The position numbers and the translations under genes were made by a program. A DNA stretch of 64,000 nt from JASLBX01 sp036374175. GTDB lineage: Bacteria > Actinomycetota > Actinomycetes > Jiangellales > Jiangellaceae. This document shows, in pieces, positions 33,829 to 42,771 of the stretch. Position 1 is the first letter of the stretch, and the number at the start of each line of letters is the position of its first letter. The notes under the pieces are model-generated. The model saw only the letters and a program-made list of their open reading frames with translations, was not told the origin of the DNA and ran no database searches. The stretch lies in assembly GCA_036374175.1 (NCBI GenBank), contig DASUUH010000095.1, positions 1-64,000 of the forward strand. Direction: 5' to 3'.

Positions 33829-35202
33829 GTGACTCGGGTAGCGATTCTCGGTGCGGGACCTGGCGGGTACGAGGCGGCCCTGGTGGCCGCGCAGCTTGGC
33901 GCAGAGGTCACGGTGGTCGGCCGGGACGGAGTGGGCGGCTCGGCCGTGCTCACCGACTGTGTCCCGAGCAAGACTCTTATTGCCACCGCAGACGTCATGA
34001 CCGAGGTCACCGAGTCCACCGAACTCGGCGTGGTGCTGGGGGATTCGGCGGTCGGCGTGGATCTGCGGGCAGTTAATTCCAGGGTGAAGTCGCTTGCCGC
34101 CGCGCAGTCCACCGACACCACGGCGACGCTCGAGAAGGCTGGCATCCAGATCGTGCGTGGGGCGGGCCGGCTGGCGCCGGGGGACCGCGTCATCGTCGAA
34201 ACGCCGGACGGCAGGACTCAGGAGTTCACCGCCGACGTCACGCTGATAGCTACCGGTGCCCGGCCGCGCGTTCTTCCCGACGCGAAGCCGGACGGCGAGC
34301 GCATTCTCAACTGGGAGCAGGTCTACGACCTGGACGAGCTACCTGAGCGGTTGATCGTGGTCGGCTCCGGTGTCACGGGCGCCGAGTTCGCCAGCGCCTA
34401 CAACGGGCTGGGTTCGGACGTGGTGCTCGTCTCATCGCGTGATCGGGTGCTGCCGGGTGAAGACGCCGATGCGGCTCACGTTCTCGAGGAGGTGTTCGCC
34501 CGCCGCGGCGTCACGGTTCTCAGCCGGTCGCGCGCGGCATCGGTCCGTCGATCCGACGACGGCGTGCAGGTGACCCTTGAAGATGGCCGGACGATCGAGG
34601 GTTCGCACTGCCTGATGGCCGTCGGGTCGGTGCCGAACACCGAAGGGCTCGGCCTCGAGGAAGTCGGCGCGAATCTCGACGATCACGGATTCGTGTCCGT
34701 GGACAAGGTGTCGCGGACATCGGCGAGGGGCGTCTACGCCGCCGGTGACTGCACCGGCGTGTTGATGTTGGCGTCCGTCGCGGCGATGCAAGGCCGGATA
34801 GCGATGTGGCACGCGCTGGGCGACGCGGTCGCTCCGCTAGACCTGAAGACGGTGTCGGCCAACGTATTCACCGAGCCCGAGATCGCTACCGTCGGGTGGA
34901 GCCAGGAAGCCGTCGATTCGGGCCACATCGACGCACGGAAGATCATGCTGCCGCTCGCCACGAATGCCCGGGCCAAGATGCAGGGCATCCACGACGGCTT
35001 CGTCAAGCTGTTCTGCCGCCCCGGCACCGGCATCATCGTCGGTGGGGTGGTTGTCGCTCCACGAGCCAGTGAGCTGATCCATCCGATCGCGATCGCGGTG
35101 GACGCCTCGCTGACCGTCGACCAGATCGCTCACTCGTTCACGGTGTATCCGTCGCTGTCCGGATCGATCGCCGAGGCGGCTCGCCGGCTGCACCGGCGCT
35201 GA
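33829..35202 (+). CDS. lpdA: LpdA-type NAD(P)H quinone reductase
   Basis: A 457-residue FAD/NAD disulfide-reductase family protein. The FAD site is RVAILGAGPGGYEAALVAA. The redox site reads GGSAVLTDCVPSKTLIA, where lipoamide dehydrogenases have two cysteines (GGxCxxxxC); only the second remains, so it cannot form the disulfide. The C-terminal HSFTVYPSLSGSI also departs from the usual HxHPT. Both changes match Mycobacterium tuberculosis LpdA (Rv3303c), a quinone reductase rather than a lipoamide dehydrogenase. GTG 33829 starts the conserved sequence. Confidence 0.85.
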   Translation: MTRVAILGAGPGGYEAALVAAQLGAEVTVVGRDGVGGSAVLTDCVPSKTLIATADVMTEVTESTELGVVLGDSAVGVDLRAVNSRVKSLAAAQSTDTTATLEKAGIQIVRGAGRLAPGDRVIVETPDGRTQEFTADVTLIATGARPRVLPDAKPDGERILNWEQVYDLDELPERLIVVGSGVTGAEFASAYNGLGSDVVLVSSRDRVLPGEDADAAHVLEEVFARRGVTVLSRSRAASVRRSDDGVQVTLEDGRTIEGSHCLMAVGSVPNTEGLGLEEVGANLDDHGFVSVDKVSRTSARGVYAAGDCTGVLMLASVAAMQGRIAMWHALGDAVAPLDLKTVSANVFTEPEIATVGWSQEAVDSGHIDARKIMLPLATNARAKMQGIHDGFVKLFCRPGTGIIVGGVVVAPRASELIHPIAIAVDASLTVDQIAHSFTVYPSLSGSIAEAARRLHRR

Positions 35203-35230
35203 CACCCAACCCCCCGGGAGGAGTGGGTGT
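35202..35230. terminator. Hairpin between convergent lpdA and glycine-tail gene
   Basis: ACACCCA at 35202-35208 pairs with TGGGTGT at 35224-35230, and the loop contains CCCCCC and GGGAGG, which can extend the stem. It overlaps the lpdA stop and lies between two convergent genes, as expected for a bidirectional terminator. No T run. Confidence 0.5.
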
Positions 35231-35251
35231 GAGCAGCGTGGCTTGTGGCGG

Positions 35252-36481
35252 CTAAAAGTCGAAGCCGCCGAAGCCGCCCCCGTCGAAGCCGCCGCCGTCG
35301 AAACCCCCGCTGTCATATCCGCCGCCGTCGAATGCGCCACTGTCGTACCCGCCGCCATCGAAACCGCCGCTGTCGTAACTTGCGGCGTCCGCGTAGGCGG
35401 GACCGTGCGCCACGGCCGACCCGAGCATCGTCCCCCAGAGCATGGCTGGTAGGAAGGCGCCGTAGTACCCGGCCGCCCACGCTGAGTACGCGGGGCCGGC
35501 GTCCCAGTACGGGCGGCGTTCACCGTCGACGGTGACCAGCCGCGAGTCCGGCTCCTCGCCCTCCTGTAGGCGGATCGCGTCGGCTTGGCAGGCTGGAACC
35601 TCACGGGGGACGCCGCCCGGTGGAGTCCACATGACGTCCGCGACCGACGGGCCGTGGCGCGGGTCGAAGAAACACGGCGGCCGCCGCTCGGGGAGGTCCG
35701 CCCCATTGAGCCGGGCGCGGACGCATGACAGCAGCCAGCGGCCTTGCTCGAGCGCTGCGGTTACCGGTCTCAGATGTCCAGGTGCCTCGGCCCGGGCAGC
35801 GGCTGATTTGGCCGTCTCGTACAGGTCGAGCGCGCTGGAGTACTCGTCACGAGCGTCGATCGGGATGTCGCGGTTGTGCGGGTCCAGATCCAGGGACGCG
35901 AGCTCCTCGCCGTACGCGGTGATGTCCTCGTCCAGGGCGCCGCGAACCTGGTTCAGCTGGGCGAGTTCGCGCTGGCGTTTGTTCCGCCGGTAGAGCAGCA
36001 GCCCGCCGCCTCCGGCCGCCAGCAGAATCGCGAGCGGCACGTATCCCGAGCCGTCCCCATCCGAGGATGCGCCGTCGCCGGCGGCCGTCTCGCCGGCAGC
36101 GAGTTGCTCGACGCGGTTGATGAAACCGATGAAGAACGACTCAGGCGTCCCGCCTTTCGCCTCGTTCGCTGCCTGGCGGGCGTCGGCCTGCGGCAACTGG
36201 TCGGACCAGGTCTCAAAGCGACCGTTGGTGAAGACCAGCAGGTACGTTCCAGATTCACCGGTCGCCTGCCGGAGGTCGACCGCTCTCGTCCCCTCCGCGG
36301 CGAGCGGAAGTAATGCGATGTACGTGGCGGTCGACGCGTCGGAAAGTTCGGCTCGCACGTCCGCCTCGGCGGACTGGTCGAAGGTGACCCCGTCTTCCTC
36401 AAGTTCGGCGCGTGCCTCCGGATGTACGTACAGGCGCGTTCTCCGCAGCTCTTCACCTGCTTGGTCCAAGACGCTCGCCAT
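35252..36481 (-). CDS. Membrane-anchored protein with repetitive glycine-rich tail
   Basis: A 409-residue protein that I cannot place in a named family. Residues 1-130 form a soluble domain beginning ASVLDQAGEELRRTRLYVHP, resembling TPM-like domains in strand pattern (TYLLVFTNGRFETW). A single membrane segment (VPLAILLAAGGGGLLLYRR) is near 155. Residues 175-330 are mostly helical and cysteine-containing. The last 45 residues are a tandem tail of SGGFDGGGYD-type units ending GGFDF. The tail is acidic, aromatic and glycine-rich, like a phase-separating or surface-exposed linker. Orientation is not certain. Confidence 0.75.
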   Translation of the reverse strand: MASVLDQAGEELRRTRLYVHPEARAELEEDGVTFDQSAEADVRAELSDASTATYIALLPLAAEGTRAVDLRQATGESGTYLLVFTNGRFETWSDQLPQADARQAANEAKGGTPESFFIGFINRVEQLAAGETAAGDGASSDGDGSGYVPLAILLAAGGGGLLLYRRNKRQRELAQLNQVRGALDEDITAYGEELASLDLDPHNRDIPIDARDEYSSALDLYETAKSAAARAEAPGHLRPVTAALEQGRWLLSCVRARLNGADLPERRPPCFFDPRHGPSVADVMWTPPGGVPREVPACQADAIRLQEGEEPDSRLVTVDGERRPYWDAGPAYSAWAAGYYGAFLPAMLWGTMLGSAVAHGPAYADAASYDSGGFDGGGYDSGAFDGGGYDSGGFDGGGFDGGGFGGFDF

Positions 36482-36563
36482 TCCTCAATCATGCCTCGAC
36501 GGAAACGCGATTGCGCAGTGAGGGCGCGGCTGGCTTCCCGACGAACAGGTGAGCAAACGGCGA

Positions 36564-38324
36564 TCAGGCGATCTGACAGAGGACGGCGCCGTTGGACACC
36601 GTCGTCCCGACTTCGGCGGCGAGGCCCGTGACAGTGCCGGACTTGTGCGCGTTGATGGGCTGCTCCATCTTCATCGCCTCGAGGACGATGATCAGGTCGC
36701 CCGCCTCTACTTGTTGGCCTTCCTCGACAGCGACTTTGACGATGGTGCCCTGCATGGGTGAGGTCAGTGCGTCGCCACCGGCCGCGGACGCTCCTGACGA
36801 GCCGCCGCCGCGGCGGACCGGCTTGCGAGCCGACCGGCCTGCGCCTGAACCGGCCGCTGCCGCGCCGAGACCAGCGGGCAGCACGACTTCGAGCCGCTTG
36901 CCGCCGACCTCGACAACGACACGCTCGCGCTCTCCAGGTTCCTCCGCCGCATCGACCCCACCGTCGTACGGCTCGACGCTGTTCTCCCACTCGGTCTCGA
37001 TCCAGCGGGTGTGCACGCTGAACGGGTCCGACGCAAAGGCCGGGTCGTCCACGACAGCCCGGTGGAACGGGATCACAGTCGCGAGCCCGTCCACTTCGAA
37101 CTCCGCCAGCGCACGCCGGGCCCGCTCCAGCGCTTGCCGCCGGTCGGCACCCGTGACGATCAACTTGGCGAGCAGCGAGTCGAAGTTCTGCCCGATCACG
37201 CCGCCCTGCTCGACCCCCGCGTCGAGCCGGACACCAGGTCCAGAGGGTGGCCGGAAAACCGTCACCGGGCCTGGCGTTGGCAGGAAGTTCCGGCCGGCGT
37301 CCTCGCCGTTGATGCGGAACTCGATTGAGTGCCCGCGCACGGCCGGATCGTCGTACCCCAGCGGCTCGCCATCGGCGATCCGGAACATCTCCCGCACCAG
37401 GTCGATGCCGGTGACCTCCTCGGTGACCGGATGTTCGACCTGGAGCCGCGTGTTGACCTCGAGGAACGAAATCGTGCCGTCCTGCCCGACCAGGAACTCG
37501 CAGGTGCCGGCGCCGACGTAACCCGCTTCGCTCAGGATCGCCTTGGACGCGGAATACAGCGTCGCATTCTGCTCGTCCGACAGGAACGGTGCGGGTGCCT
37601 CCTCGACCAGCTTCTGGTGCCGGCGCTGCAAGGAGCAGTCCCGTGTCGAGACGACAACCACGTTGCCGTGCTGGTCGGCCAGGCACTGCGTCTCCACGTG
37701 CCGCGGCCGGTCCAGGTAGCGTTCGACGAAGCAATCACCCCGGCTGAAGGCGGCCACCGCCTCGCGAACGGCCGAGTCGTACAGCTCAGGAATCTCATCC
37801 AGAGTGTGCGCCACCTTGAGCCCGCGTCCGCCGCCACCGAAGGCGGCTTTGATGGCGACCGGCAAGCCGTGCGCCTCCGCGAACGCGACGACCTCGGCCA
37901 CGTTCTTGACCGGATCCGGTGTGCCGGCGACCAGGGGTGCGCCGGCCCGCTGCGCGATGTGCCGCGCGCTCACCTTGTCGCCCAACGCTTCGATGGCAGC
38001 GGGGGGCGGGCCGATCCAGATCAGACCGGCGTCGACCACAGCTTGTGCGAACGACGCGTTCTCGGCCAGGAACCCGTAGCCCGGATGGACGGCATCGGCA
38101 CCGGCTCGGTCCGCCACCTCCAGCAGCTTCGGGATGGCCAGGTACGTCTCCGCGCTGGTGTCGCCACCGAGGGCGTAAGCCTCGTCGGCCAGCCGGGAGT
38201 GCGGTGCGTCCCGATCCGAGTCGGCATACACAGCAACGCTTGCGATGCCGGCGTCGCGGCACGCCCGGATGACCCGAACGGCGATCTCGCCGCGGTTGGC
38301 GATGAGTACCTTGCTGATGCTCAC
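36564..38324 (-). CDS. Acyl-CoA carboxylase alpha subunit (biotin carboxylase plus BCCP)
   Basis: A 586-residue biotin-dependent subunit. The biotin carboxylase part starts SKVLIANRGEIAVRVIRACR, with ATP-grasp motifs AFGGGGRGLKV and FLEVNTRLQVEHPVTEEVTG; the C-terminal carrier domain has VLEAMKMEQPINAHKSG, where the lysine takes biotin. It carboxylates biotin for a partner carboxyltransferase, most likely the one at 39962. GTG 38324 overlaps the MerR gene stop (GTGA) and follows AGGAGAGGA. The neighbours suggest methylcrotonyl-CoA carboxylase of leucine breakdown. Confidence 0.9.
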   Translation of the reverse strand: MSISKVLIANRGEIAVRVIRACRDAGIASVAVYADSDRDAPHSRLADEAYALGGDTSAETYLAIPKLLEVADRAGADAVHPGYGFLAENASFAQAVVDAGLIWIGPPPAAIEALGDKVSARHIAQRAGAPLVAGTPDPVKNVAEVVAFAEAHGLPVAIKAAFGGGGRGLKVAHTLDEIPELYDSAVREAVAAFSRGDCFVERYLDRPRHVETQCLADQHGNVVVVSTRDCSLQRRHQKLVEEAPAPFLSDEQNATLYSASKAILSEAGYVGAGTCEFLVGQDGTISFLEVNTRLQVEHPVTEEVTGIDLVREMFRIADGEPLGYDDPAVRGHSIEFRINGEDAGRNFLPTPGPVTVFRPPSGPGVRLDAGVEQGGVIGQNFDSLLAKLIVTGADRRQALERARRALAEFEVDGLATVIPFHRAVVDDPAFASDPFSVHTRWIETEWENSVEPYDGGVDAAEEPGERERVVVEVGGKRLEVVLPAGLGAAAAGSGAGRSARKPVRRGGGSSGASAAGGDALTSPMQGTIVKVAVEEGQQVEAGDLIIVLEAMKMEQPINAHKSGTVTGLAAEVGTTVSNGAVLCQIA

Positions 38325-38725
38325 GCGTCCTCTCCTACTTCTGGCAGTCCGGAGCTTAGCCGGGCCAGGTCGGCACGGCACCGGCGCTCCAGGTCATCCA
38401 GCTCGGCAAGAGTTTCTTCGATGTCCTTGCGCCGCTGTTCCAACTCGTCGCGGCGGACGCCGATCTGCGCGAGCAGGTAGCGCAACTGGCCCACCTCTCC
38501 CGGCTCGGCGTCGTACATCCCGACGATCCGCTTGATCTCGTCCAATGGGAAGCCCAATCGCTTGCCACGCAGCACCAACGCGAGTCGTACTCGGTCGCTG
38601 TTGTGGAAGACACGCTGCCGGCCCCGACGTTCAGGGTCGAGCAGGCCGTGTTCCTCGTAGAACCGGATGGTTCGCAGCGTGACGCCGAACTCCTCGGCGA
38701 GTTCGCTGATAGTCCACGTCTGCAC
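38321..38725 (-). CDS. MerR-family regulator, LiuR-like
   Basis: A 134-residue regulator. The winged helix is WTISELAEEFGVTLRTIRFY followed by EEHGLLDPERRGRQRVF; a long coiled coil (about residues 75-125) makes the dimer. There are no cysteines for metal sensing. It is translationally coupled to the carboxylase alpha gene and divergent from the acyl-CoA dehydrogenase, with a perfect 16-base palindrome between. In proteobacteria, LiuR of this family controls leucine and branched-chain acid degradation through very similar sites; I infer the same here. Confidence 0.87.
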   Translation of the reverse strand: MQTWTISELAEEFGVTLRTIRFYEEHGLLDPERRGRQRVFHNSDRVRLALVLRGKRLGFPLDEIKRIVGMYDAEPGEVGQLRYLLAQIGVRRDELEQRRKDIEETLAELDDLERRCRADLARLSSGLPEVGEDA

Positions 38726-38749
38726 GCTTGCCTCCCCGCGGCTGCTTGG

Positions 38750-38765
38750 CTTACGTTAACGTAAG
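38750..38765. promoter_or_regulatory. Perfect palindromic operator of the MerR regulator
   Basis: CTTACGTTAACGTAAG is a perfect 16-base palindrome, followed by an overlapping CGTAAG half (38766-38771). It closely matches the TTACGTTAACGTAA-like sites reported for LiuR. Position: 25 bases before the MerR gene and 23 bases before the acyl-CoA dehydrogenase start, so it can govern both directions. Confidence 0.8.
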
Positions 38766-38787
38766 CGTAAGAGAAGGGCCAAGGACA

Positions 38788-39951
38788 ATGACGTTCGAAC
38801 TCTCGCCAGAGCACGAGACCTTCCGTAAGGTCGTCCGCGAATTCGCCGAGGCGGAGATCGCGCCCCATGCCGCCGAGTGGGACCGCGAGCACCACTTCCC
38901 GGTGGACGTCGTTCGCCAGATGGGTGAGCTGGGCATCTTCGGCCTCACCGCCCCGGAGGAATTCGGCGGCGGCGGAGACTTCACCAGCCTGTGCGTCGCC
39001 ATCGAGGAGATCGGCCGGATCGACCAGTCACTCGGCATTACACTCGAGGCGGCGGTGGGGCTTGGCATCACGCCGATCCTCAACTACGGCACCGACGAGC
39101 AGAGGCAGCGTTGGCTGCCTGATCTGGTTTCCGGACGGGCGCTGGCCGGCTTCGGATTGACCGAACCGGGTTCGGGTTCGGATGCCGGCTCGACCGCCAC
39201 CCGGGCAACTCTGGACGGCGACAAGTGGGTCATCGACGGGGCCAAGCAATTCATCACAAACTCCGGGACGTCCATGACGTCCTGCGTGACCGTCACGGCC
39301 CGCACCGGCACCCATGACGACGGCAAGCCCGAGATCTCGGCGATCATCGTCCCGTCCGGCACCCCCGGCTTTACCGTCGAACCGGCCTACGACAAGCTGG
39401 GCTGGCACGCGTCCGACACGCATCCGCTGACCTTCGAGAACTGCCGTGTGCCGGCCGACCACCTGCTCGGCGAGCAGGGCAAGGGCTTCGCGCAGTTCCT
39501 GGCGACACTGGACGACGGCCGGATCGCCATCGCCGCGCTTGCCGTCGGCTGCATCCAGGCGATGGTCGACGCCTCGGTGGCCTACGCGAACGAGCGCACC
39601 GCGTTCGGCGTCCCGATCGGGCGCAAACAGGGCGTGGCCTTTCAGATCGCCGACCTGCAGGTGATGGCCGAGGCGGCGCGGATGCTCACCTACAGGGCCG
39701 CCGCACTCCGCGACGCTGGACGTCCGGCCGCAGAGGTCAAGCAGGCGGCCGCTGTCGCCAAGCTGTACGCCACGGAGTCGGCCGTCACGGCCACCCGGAT
39801 CGCCACGCAGGTACACGGCGGGTACGGGTTCATGGAGGAGTACCCCGTGGCCCGGTTCTACCGGGACGCGAAGATCCTGGAGATCGGCGAGGGTACGAGC
39901 GAGATCCAGCGCATCCTCATCGCCCGCGGCCTGGGCCTTCCGGTCGAGTAG
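38788..39951 (+). CDS. Acyl-CoA dehydrogenase
   Basis: A 387-residue FAD enzyme that introduces an alpha-beta double bond in an acyl-CoA. Signatures are LAGFGLTEPGSGSDAGSTAT (flavin contacts) and QVHGGYGFMEEYPVARFYRD near the C-terminus, then EGTSEIQRILIARGL; the catalytic glutamate of short-chain enzymes lies in the last 20 residues region EIGEGTSEIQ. In this cluster, isovaleryl-CoA or another branched-chain acyl-CoA is the probable substrate. ATG 38788 follows AAGGACA. The gene is ten bases from the carboxyltransferase gene. Confidence 0.9.
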   Translation: MTFELSPEHETFRKVVREFAEAEIAPHAAEWDREHHFPVDVVRQMGELGIFGLTAPEEFGGGGDFTSLCVAIEEIGRIDQSLGITLEAAVGLGITPILNYGTDEQRQRWLPDLVSGRALAGFGLTEPGSGSDAGSTATRATLDGDKWVIDGAKQFITNSGTSMTSCVTVTARTGTHDDGKPEISAIIVPSGTPGFTVEPAYDKLGWHASDTHPLTFENCRVPADHLLGEQGKGFAQFLATLDDGRIAIAALAVGCIQAMVDASVAYANERTAFGVPIGRKQGVAFQIADLQVMAEAARMLTYRAAALRDAGRPAAEVKQAAAVAKLYATESAVTATRIATQVHGGYGFMEEYPVARFYRDAKILEIGEGTSEIQRILIARGLGLPVE

Positions 39952-39961
39952 GTTCAGGCCC

Positions 39962-41494
39962 ATGAGCGCGCACGACCACTACAAGGACGTCGCGGCGGCA
40001 CGGGAGGCGACGCTGCGCCCGCCCGAGAAGGCGGCGGCCAAGCTGGTGTCGCAGCACAAACTGTACGTCCGCGACCGGCTGGCGCTGCTGTTCGACGACG
40101 GGACGTTCGTCGAAGACGGCCAACTCGCCAACGCGCAGGCCACCGGATTGCCGGCGGACGGCGTCGTCACGGGGCGTGGGCTGGTCGACGGCCGTCCGGC
40201 GCTGGTGGTGGCCAATGACCCGACGGTCAAGGCCGGGTCCTGGGGTGCGCGCACGGTCGAGAAGATCGTCCGGACGACCGAGATCGCGTTGCGCGACGAG
40301 CTGCCGGTCTTCTGGTTCATCGACAGTGCGGGCGCCCGGATCACCGACCAGGTCGAGCTGTTTCCCGGCCGCCGCGGTGCGGGCCGGATCTTCCATAACC
40401 AGGTCGCCCTGTCGGGCAAGGTGCCGCAGATCTGCTGTCTGTTCGGACCCAGCGCGGCCGGAGGTGCATACATCCCGTCGTTTTGTGATGTCGTGTTCAT
40501 GGTCGAGGGCAATGCTTCGATGTACCTGGGGTCGCCGCGGATGGCTGAGATGGTCGTCGGCGAGAAGGTGACGCTGGAGGAGATGGGCGGCGCGCGGATG
40601 CATACGACCGTCTCCGGCTGCGGCGACAGTCTCGCGGCAGATGACGCCGAGGCCATTGAACTGGCCAAGGCGTACTTCTCGTACGTGCCGGGTAACTGGC
40701 GCGCCGATCCGCCGTCGTACGCCGCAGCCCGCCCGGCGAAACAGCTGACCAGGGACGTCGTCCCGGCCGAGGAATCAGTCGGCTACGACATCCGTGCTGT
40801 CATCGATGGAATCATCGACGAAGACTCGTTCTTCGAGATCAAGCCACTGTTCGCACCCGAGCTTGTGACCGGGTTCGGGCTGCTCGAAGGCCAGGTCGTG
40901 GGGATCGTCGCCAATCAGCCGGCGGTCAAAGGTGGAGTGCTCTTTGTCGACTCGGCGGACAAGGCGGCGCGGTTCATCTGGCTGTGCGACGCGTTCAACA
41001 TCCCGCTGATCTACCTGGCCGACGTGCCGGGTTTCATGATCGGTTCCGAGGTGGAGCGGCAGGGCATCATCCGGCACGGCGCGAAGATGATCACTGCGGT
41101 TTCCGAAGCTACCGTCCCGACGGTCTCGGTGATCGTTCGCAAGGCGTACGGCGCAGGGCTTTACGCCATGTGTGGCCCGGGGTTCGGTCCTGACGCGTGC
41201 ATCGCGCTGCCGACGGCGAAGATCGCGGTAATGGGCCCAGAGGCGGCCGTCAACGCCGTCTATTTTAACAAGATCGCCGCCATCGAGGACGAAGCCGAGC
41301 GGGCGGCCTACGTCGCCGGGCTCCGCGACGAGTACGAGGCCGACATCGACATCTTGCGCCTCGCCTCCGACCTGGTGATCGATGCCATCGTGGAGCCGGA
41401 GGCGCTGCGGGAAGAACTGGTCGCCCGGCTCGCGGCGGCGACCACCAAGGATCGCCGGTTCTCTGAGCGCCGCCACGGGGTGCCACCGGTCTAG
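39962..41494 (+). CDS. Acyl-CoA carboxylase carboxyltransferase subunit
   Basis: A 510-residue beta subunit with two crotonase-type lobes. It transfers CO2 from biotin to an acyl-CoA. Characteristic segments are WFIDSAGARITDQVELFPGR, GPSAAGGAYIPSFCDVVFMV, GIVANQPAVKGGVLFVDSAD and VRKAYGAGLYAMCGPGFGPD. The phenylalanine-to-other variation around the acyl pocket cannot be read reliably here. Operon with the acyl-CoA dehydrogenase, plus the biotin subunit across the operator, points to methylcrotonyl-CoA carboxylase beta, comparable with the accD1-fadE19-accA1 group of mycobacteria. Confidence 0.9.
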   Translation: MSAHDHYKDVAAAREATLRPPEKAAAKLVSQHKLYVRDRLALLFDDGTFVEDGQLANAQATGLPADGVVTGRGLVDGRPALVVANDPTVKAGSWGARTVEKIVRTTEIALRDELPVFWFIDSAGARITDQVELFPGRRGAGRIFHNQVALSGKVPQICCLFGPSAAGGAYIPSFCDVVFMVEGNASMYLGSPRMAEMVVGEKVTLEEMGGARMHTTVSGCGDSLAADDAEAIELAKAYFSYVPGNWRADPPSYAAARPAKQLTRDVVPAEESVGYDIRAVIDGIIDEDSFFEIKPLFAPELVTGFGLLEGQVVGIVANQPAVKGGVLFVDSADKAARFIWLCDAFNIPLIYLADVPGFMIGSEVERQGIIRHGAKMITAVSEATVPTVSVIVRKAYGAGLYAMCGPGFGPDACIALPTAKIAVMGPEAAVNAVYFNKIAAIEDEAERAAYVAGLRDEYEADIDILRLASDLVIDAIVEPEALREELVARLAAATTKDRRFSERRHGVPPV

Positions 41495-41516
41495 CCTTAG
41501 GACCGAAAGGGGGACG

Positions 41517-42716
41517 ATGATCTACACTTTCGGTGACTTCGAGCTGGACGTCGATGCGCACGAGTTGCGACACGCGCAGCGAGTGGTCCACGTCGAGCCA
41601 CAGGTGTTCGACGTCCTCTCCTACCTCGTGGAGCACCGCAGCAGAGTCGTGCCGAAGCAGGAGTTGCTCGAGGCGGTCTGGCATACGAGCTTTGTCACCG
41701 AGGCCACGCTTACCAGTCGTATCAAAGCTGCGCGGCAAGCCGTCGGCGACGACGGTAGCGCCCAGCGCGTTATCCGTACCGCGCACAGCAGGGGATACCG
41801 GTTTGTTGCGCCGGTAGAGGCCTACGCTGCGACGTCGGAACGCCCGAAGGATGGTGCGGCTCCCGACGGGCACCATCCGATCACTCAGGACATTCGGTTT
41901 TGCCGCTCCGCAGACGGCGTTCAGGTGGCTTACGCGACATCTGGCTCGGGGTCGCCTCTTGTCAAGGCCGCGAATTGGCTCTCACACCTTGACTACGACT
42001 GGGAGAGTCCAGTGTGGAGACATTGGCTACACAGGCTGTCCGAGCGCTACCAGCTGATCCGTTACGACGAACGGGGCTCTGGCCTGTCCGACTGGGATGT
42101 CGATCGACTGTCGCTCGACGGCAAGGTCGCTGACCTGGAGGCAGTGGTGGACGCCTGCGGGCTTGATCGCTTCGACCTGCTGGGCATCTCGGCCGGTGGG
42201 GCGACGTCGGTCGCGTACGCGGCGCTTCACCCAGAGCGAGTCAGCCGGCTCGTTCTCTACGGTGCCTTCGCTCAGGGGCGGCAGGCGCGGGCCCACAGCG
42301 TGTATGAGAAGAGGGAGGCTGAACTGATGGTCGAGTTGGCCGCCCTCGGCTGGGGGCAGGATGACCCTGCCTTTCGCCGCGTCTTCACCATGCAGTTCAT
42401 GCCCGACAGCACTGCTGAGCAGTGGGAGGCCTTCGACGAACTGCAACGCCGGACGACCTCGCCCGAGAACGCGGCTCGCATCATGGCGGCCGCCGCATTG
42501 CTTGATGTCGTCGACGTCGCCCCGCAAGTTCGGACGCCGACTCTCGTGCTGCATTCACGTGGCGACCGGCGCGCGCCACTCGAGCAGGGCCGGCTGTTGG
42601 CCGCGCTCATACCGGATGCACGGCTCATCACGCTCGACAGCTCTAACCACATCCTCCAGGAAGGTGAGCCGGCGTGGTGGCGCTTCCTCGACGAGCTCAA
42701 CTCGTTCCTCGGTTAG
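41517..42716 (+). CDS. Winged-helix regulator fused to alpha/beta hydrolase
   Basis: A 399-residue two-domain protein. Residues 1-105 are an OmpR/CadC-type DNA-binding domain (YTFGDFELDVDAHELRHAQR; then LTSRIKAARQAVGDDG and RTAHSRGYRFVAPVE). Residues 125-399 are an alpha/beta hydrolase: YDERGSGLSD, nucleophile elbow LLGISAGGATSVAYAAL (serine near 225), aspartate in LHSRGDRRAPLEQG and histidine in DSSNHILQEGEP. No membrane segment separates them, so the hydrolase fold may serve as a cytoplasmic ligand sensor or act on the signal. ATG 41517 follows AAAGGGGGA. It is 22 bases after the carboxyltransferase gene. Confidence 0.85.
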   Translation: MIYTFGDFELDVDAHELRHAQRVVHVEPQVFDVLSYLVEHRSRVVPKQELLEAVWHTSFVTEATLTSRIKAARQAVGDDGSAQRVIRTAHSRGYRFVAPVEAYAATSERPKDGAAPDGHHPITQDIRFCRSADGVQVAYATSGSGSPLVKAANWLSHLDYDWESPVWRHWLHRLSERYQLIRYDERGSGLSDWDVDRLSLDGKVADLEAVVDACGLDRFDLLGISAGGATSVAYAALHPERVSRLVLYGAFAQGRQARAHSVYEKREAELMVELAALGWGQDDPAFRRVFTMQFMPDSTAEQWEAFDELQRRTTSPENAARIMAAAALLDVVDVAPQVRTPTLVLHSRGDRRAPLEQGRLLAALIPDARLITLDSSNHILQEGEPAWWRFLDELNSFLG

Positions 42717-42771
42717 GGAGTTTTGCGGGAACCACCGGGAGTGTCCGTGGGTGGATGTGGAGTGGTGGGAG

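Noticed and set aside
35953..37734. Open frame of nearly 600 codons on the minus strand across the glycine-tail gene and the carboxylase alpha gene
   Set aside because: It is an alternative frame of two real genes on the same strand and shows no recognisable domain.
41382..41516. Upstream extension of the winged-helix/hydrolase frame into the carboxyltransferase gene
   Set aside because: The DNA-binding domain begins precisely at ATG 41517, which has a strong ribosome site.
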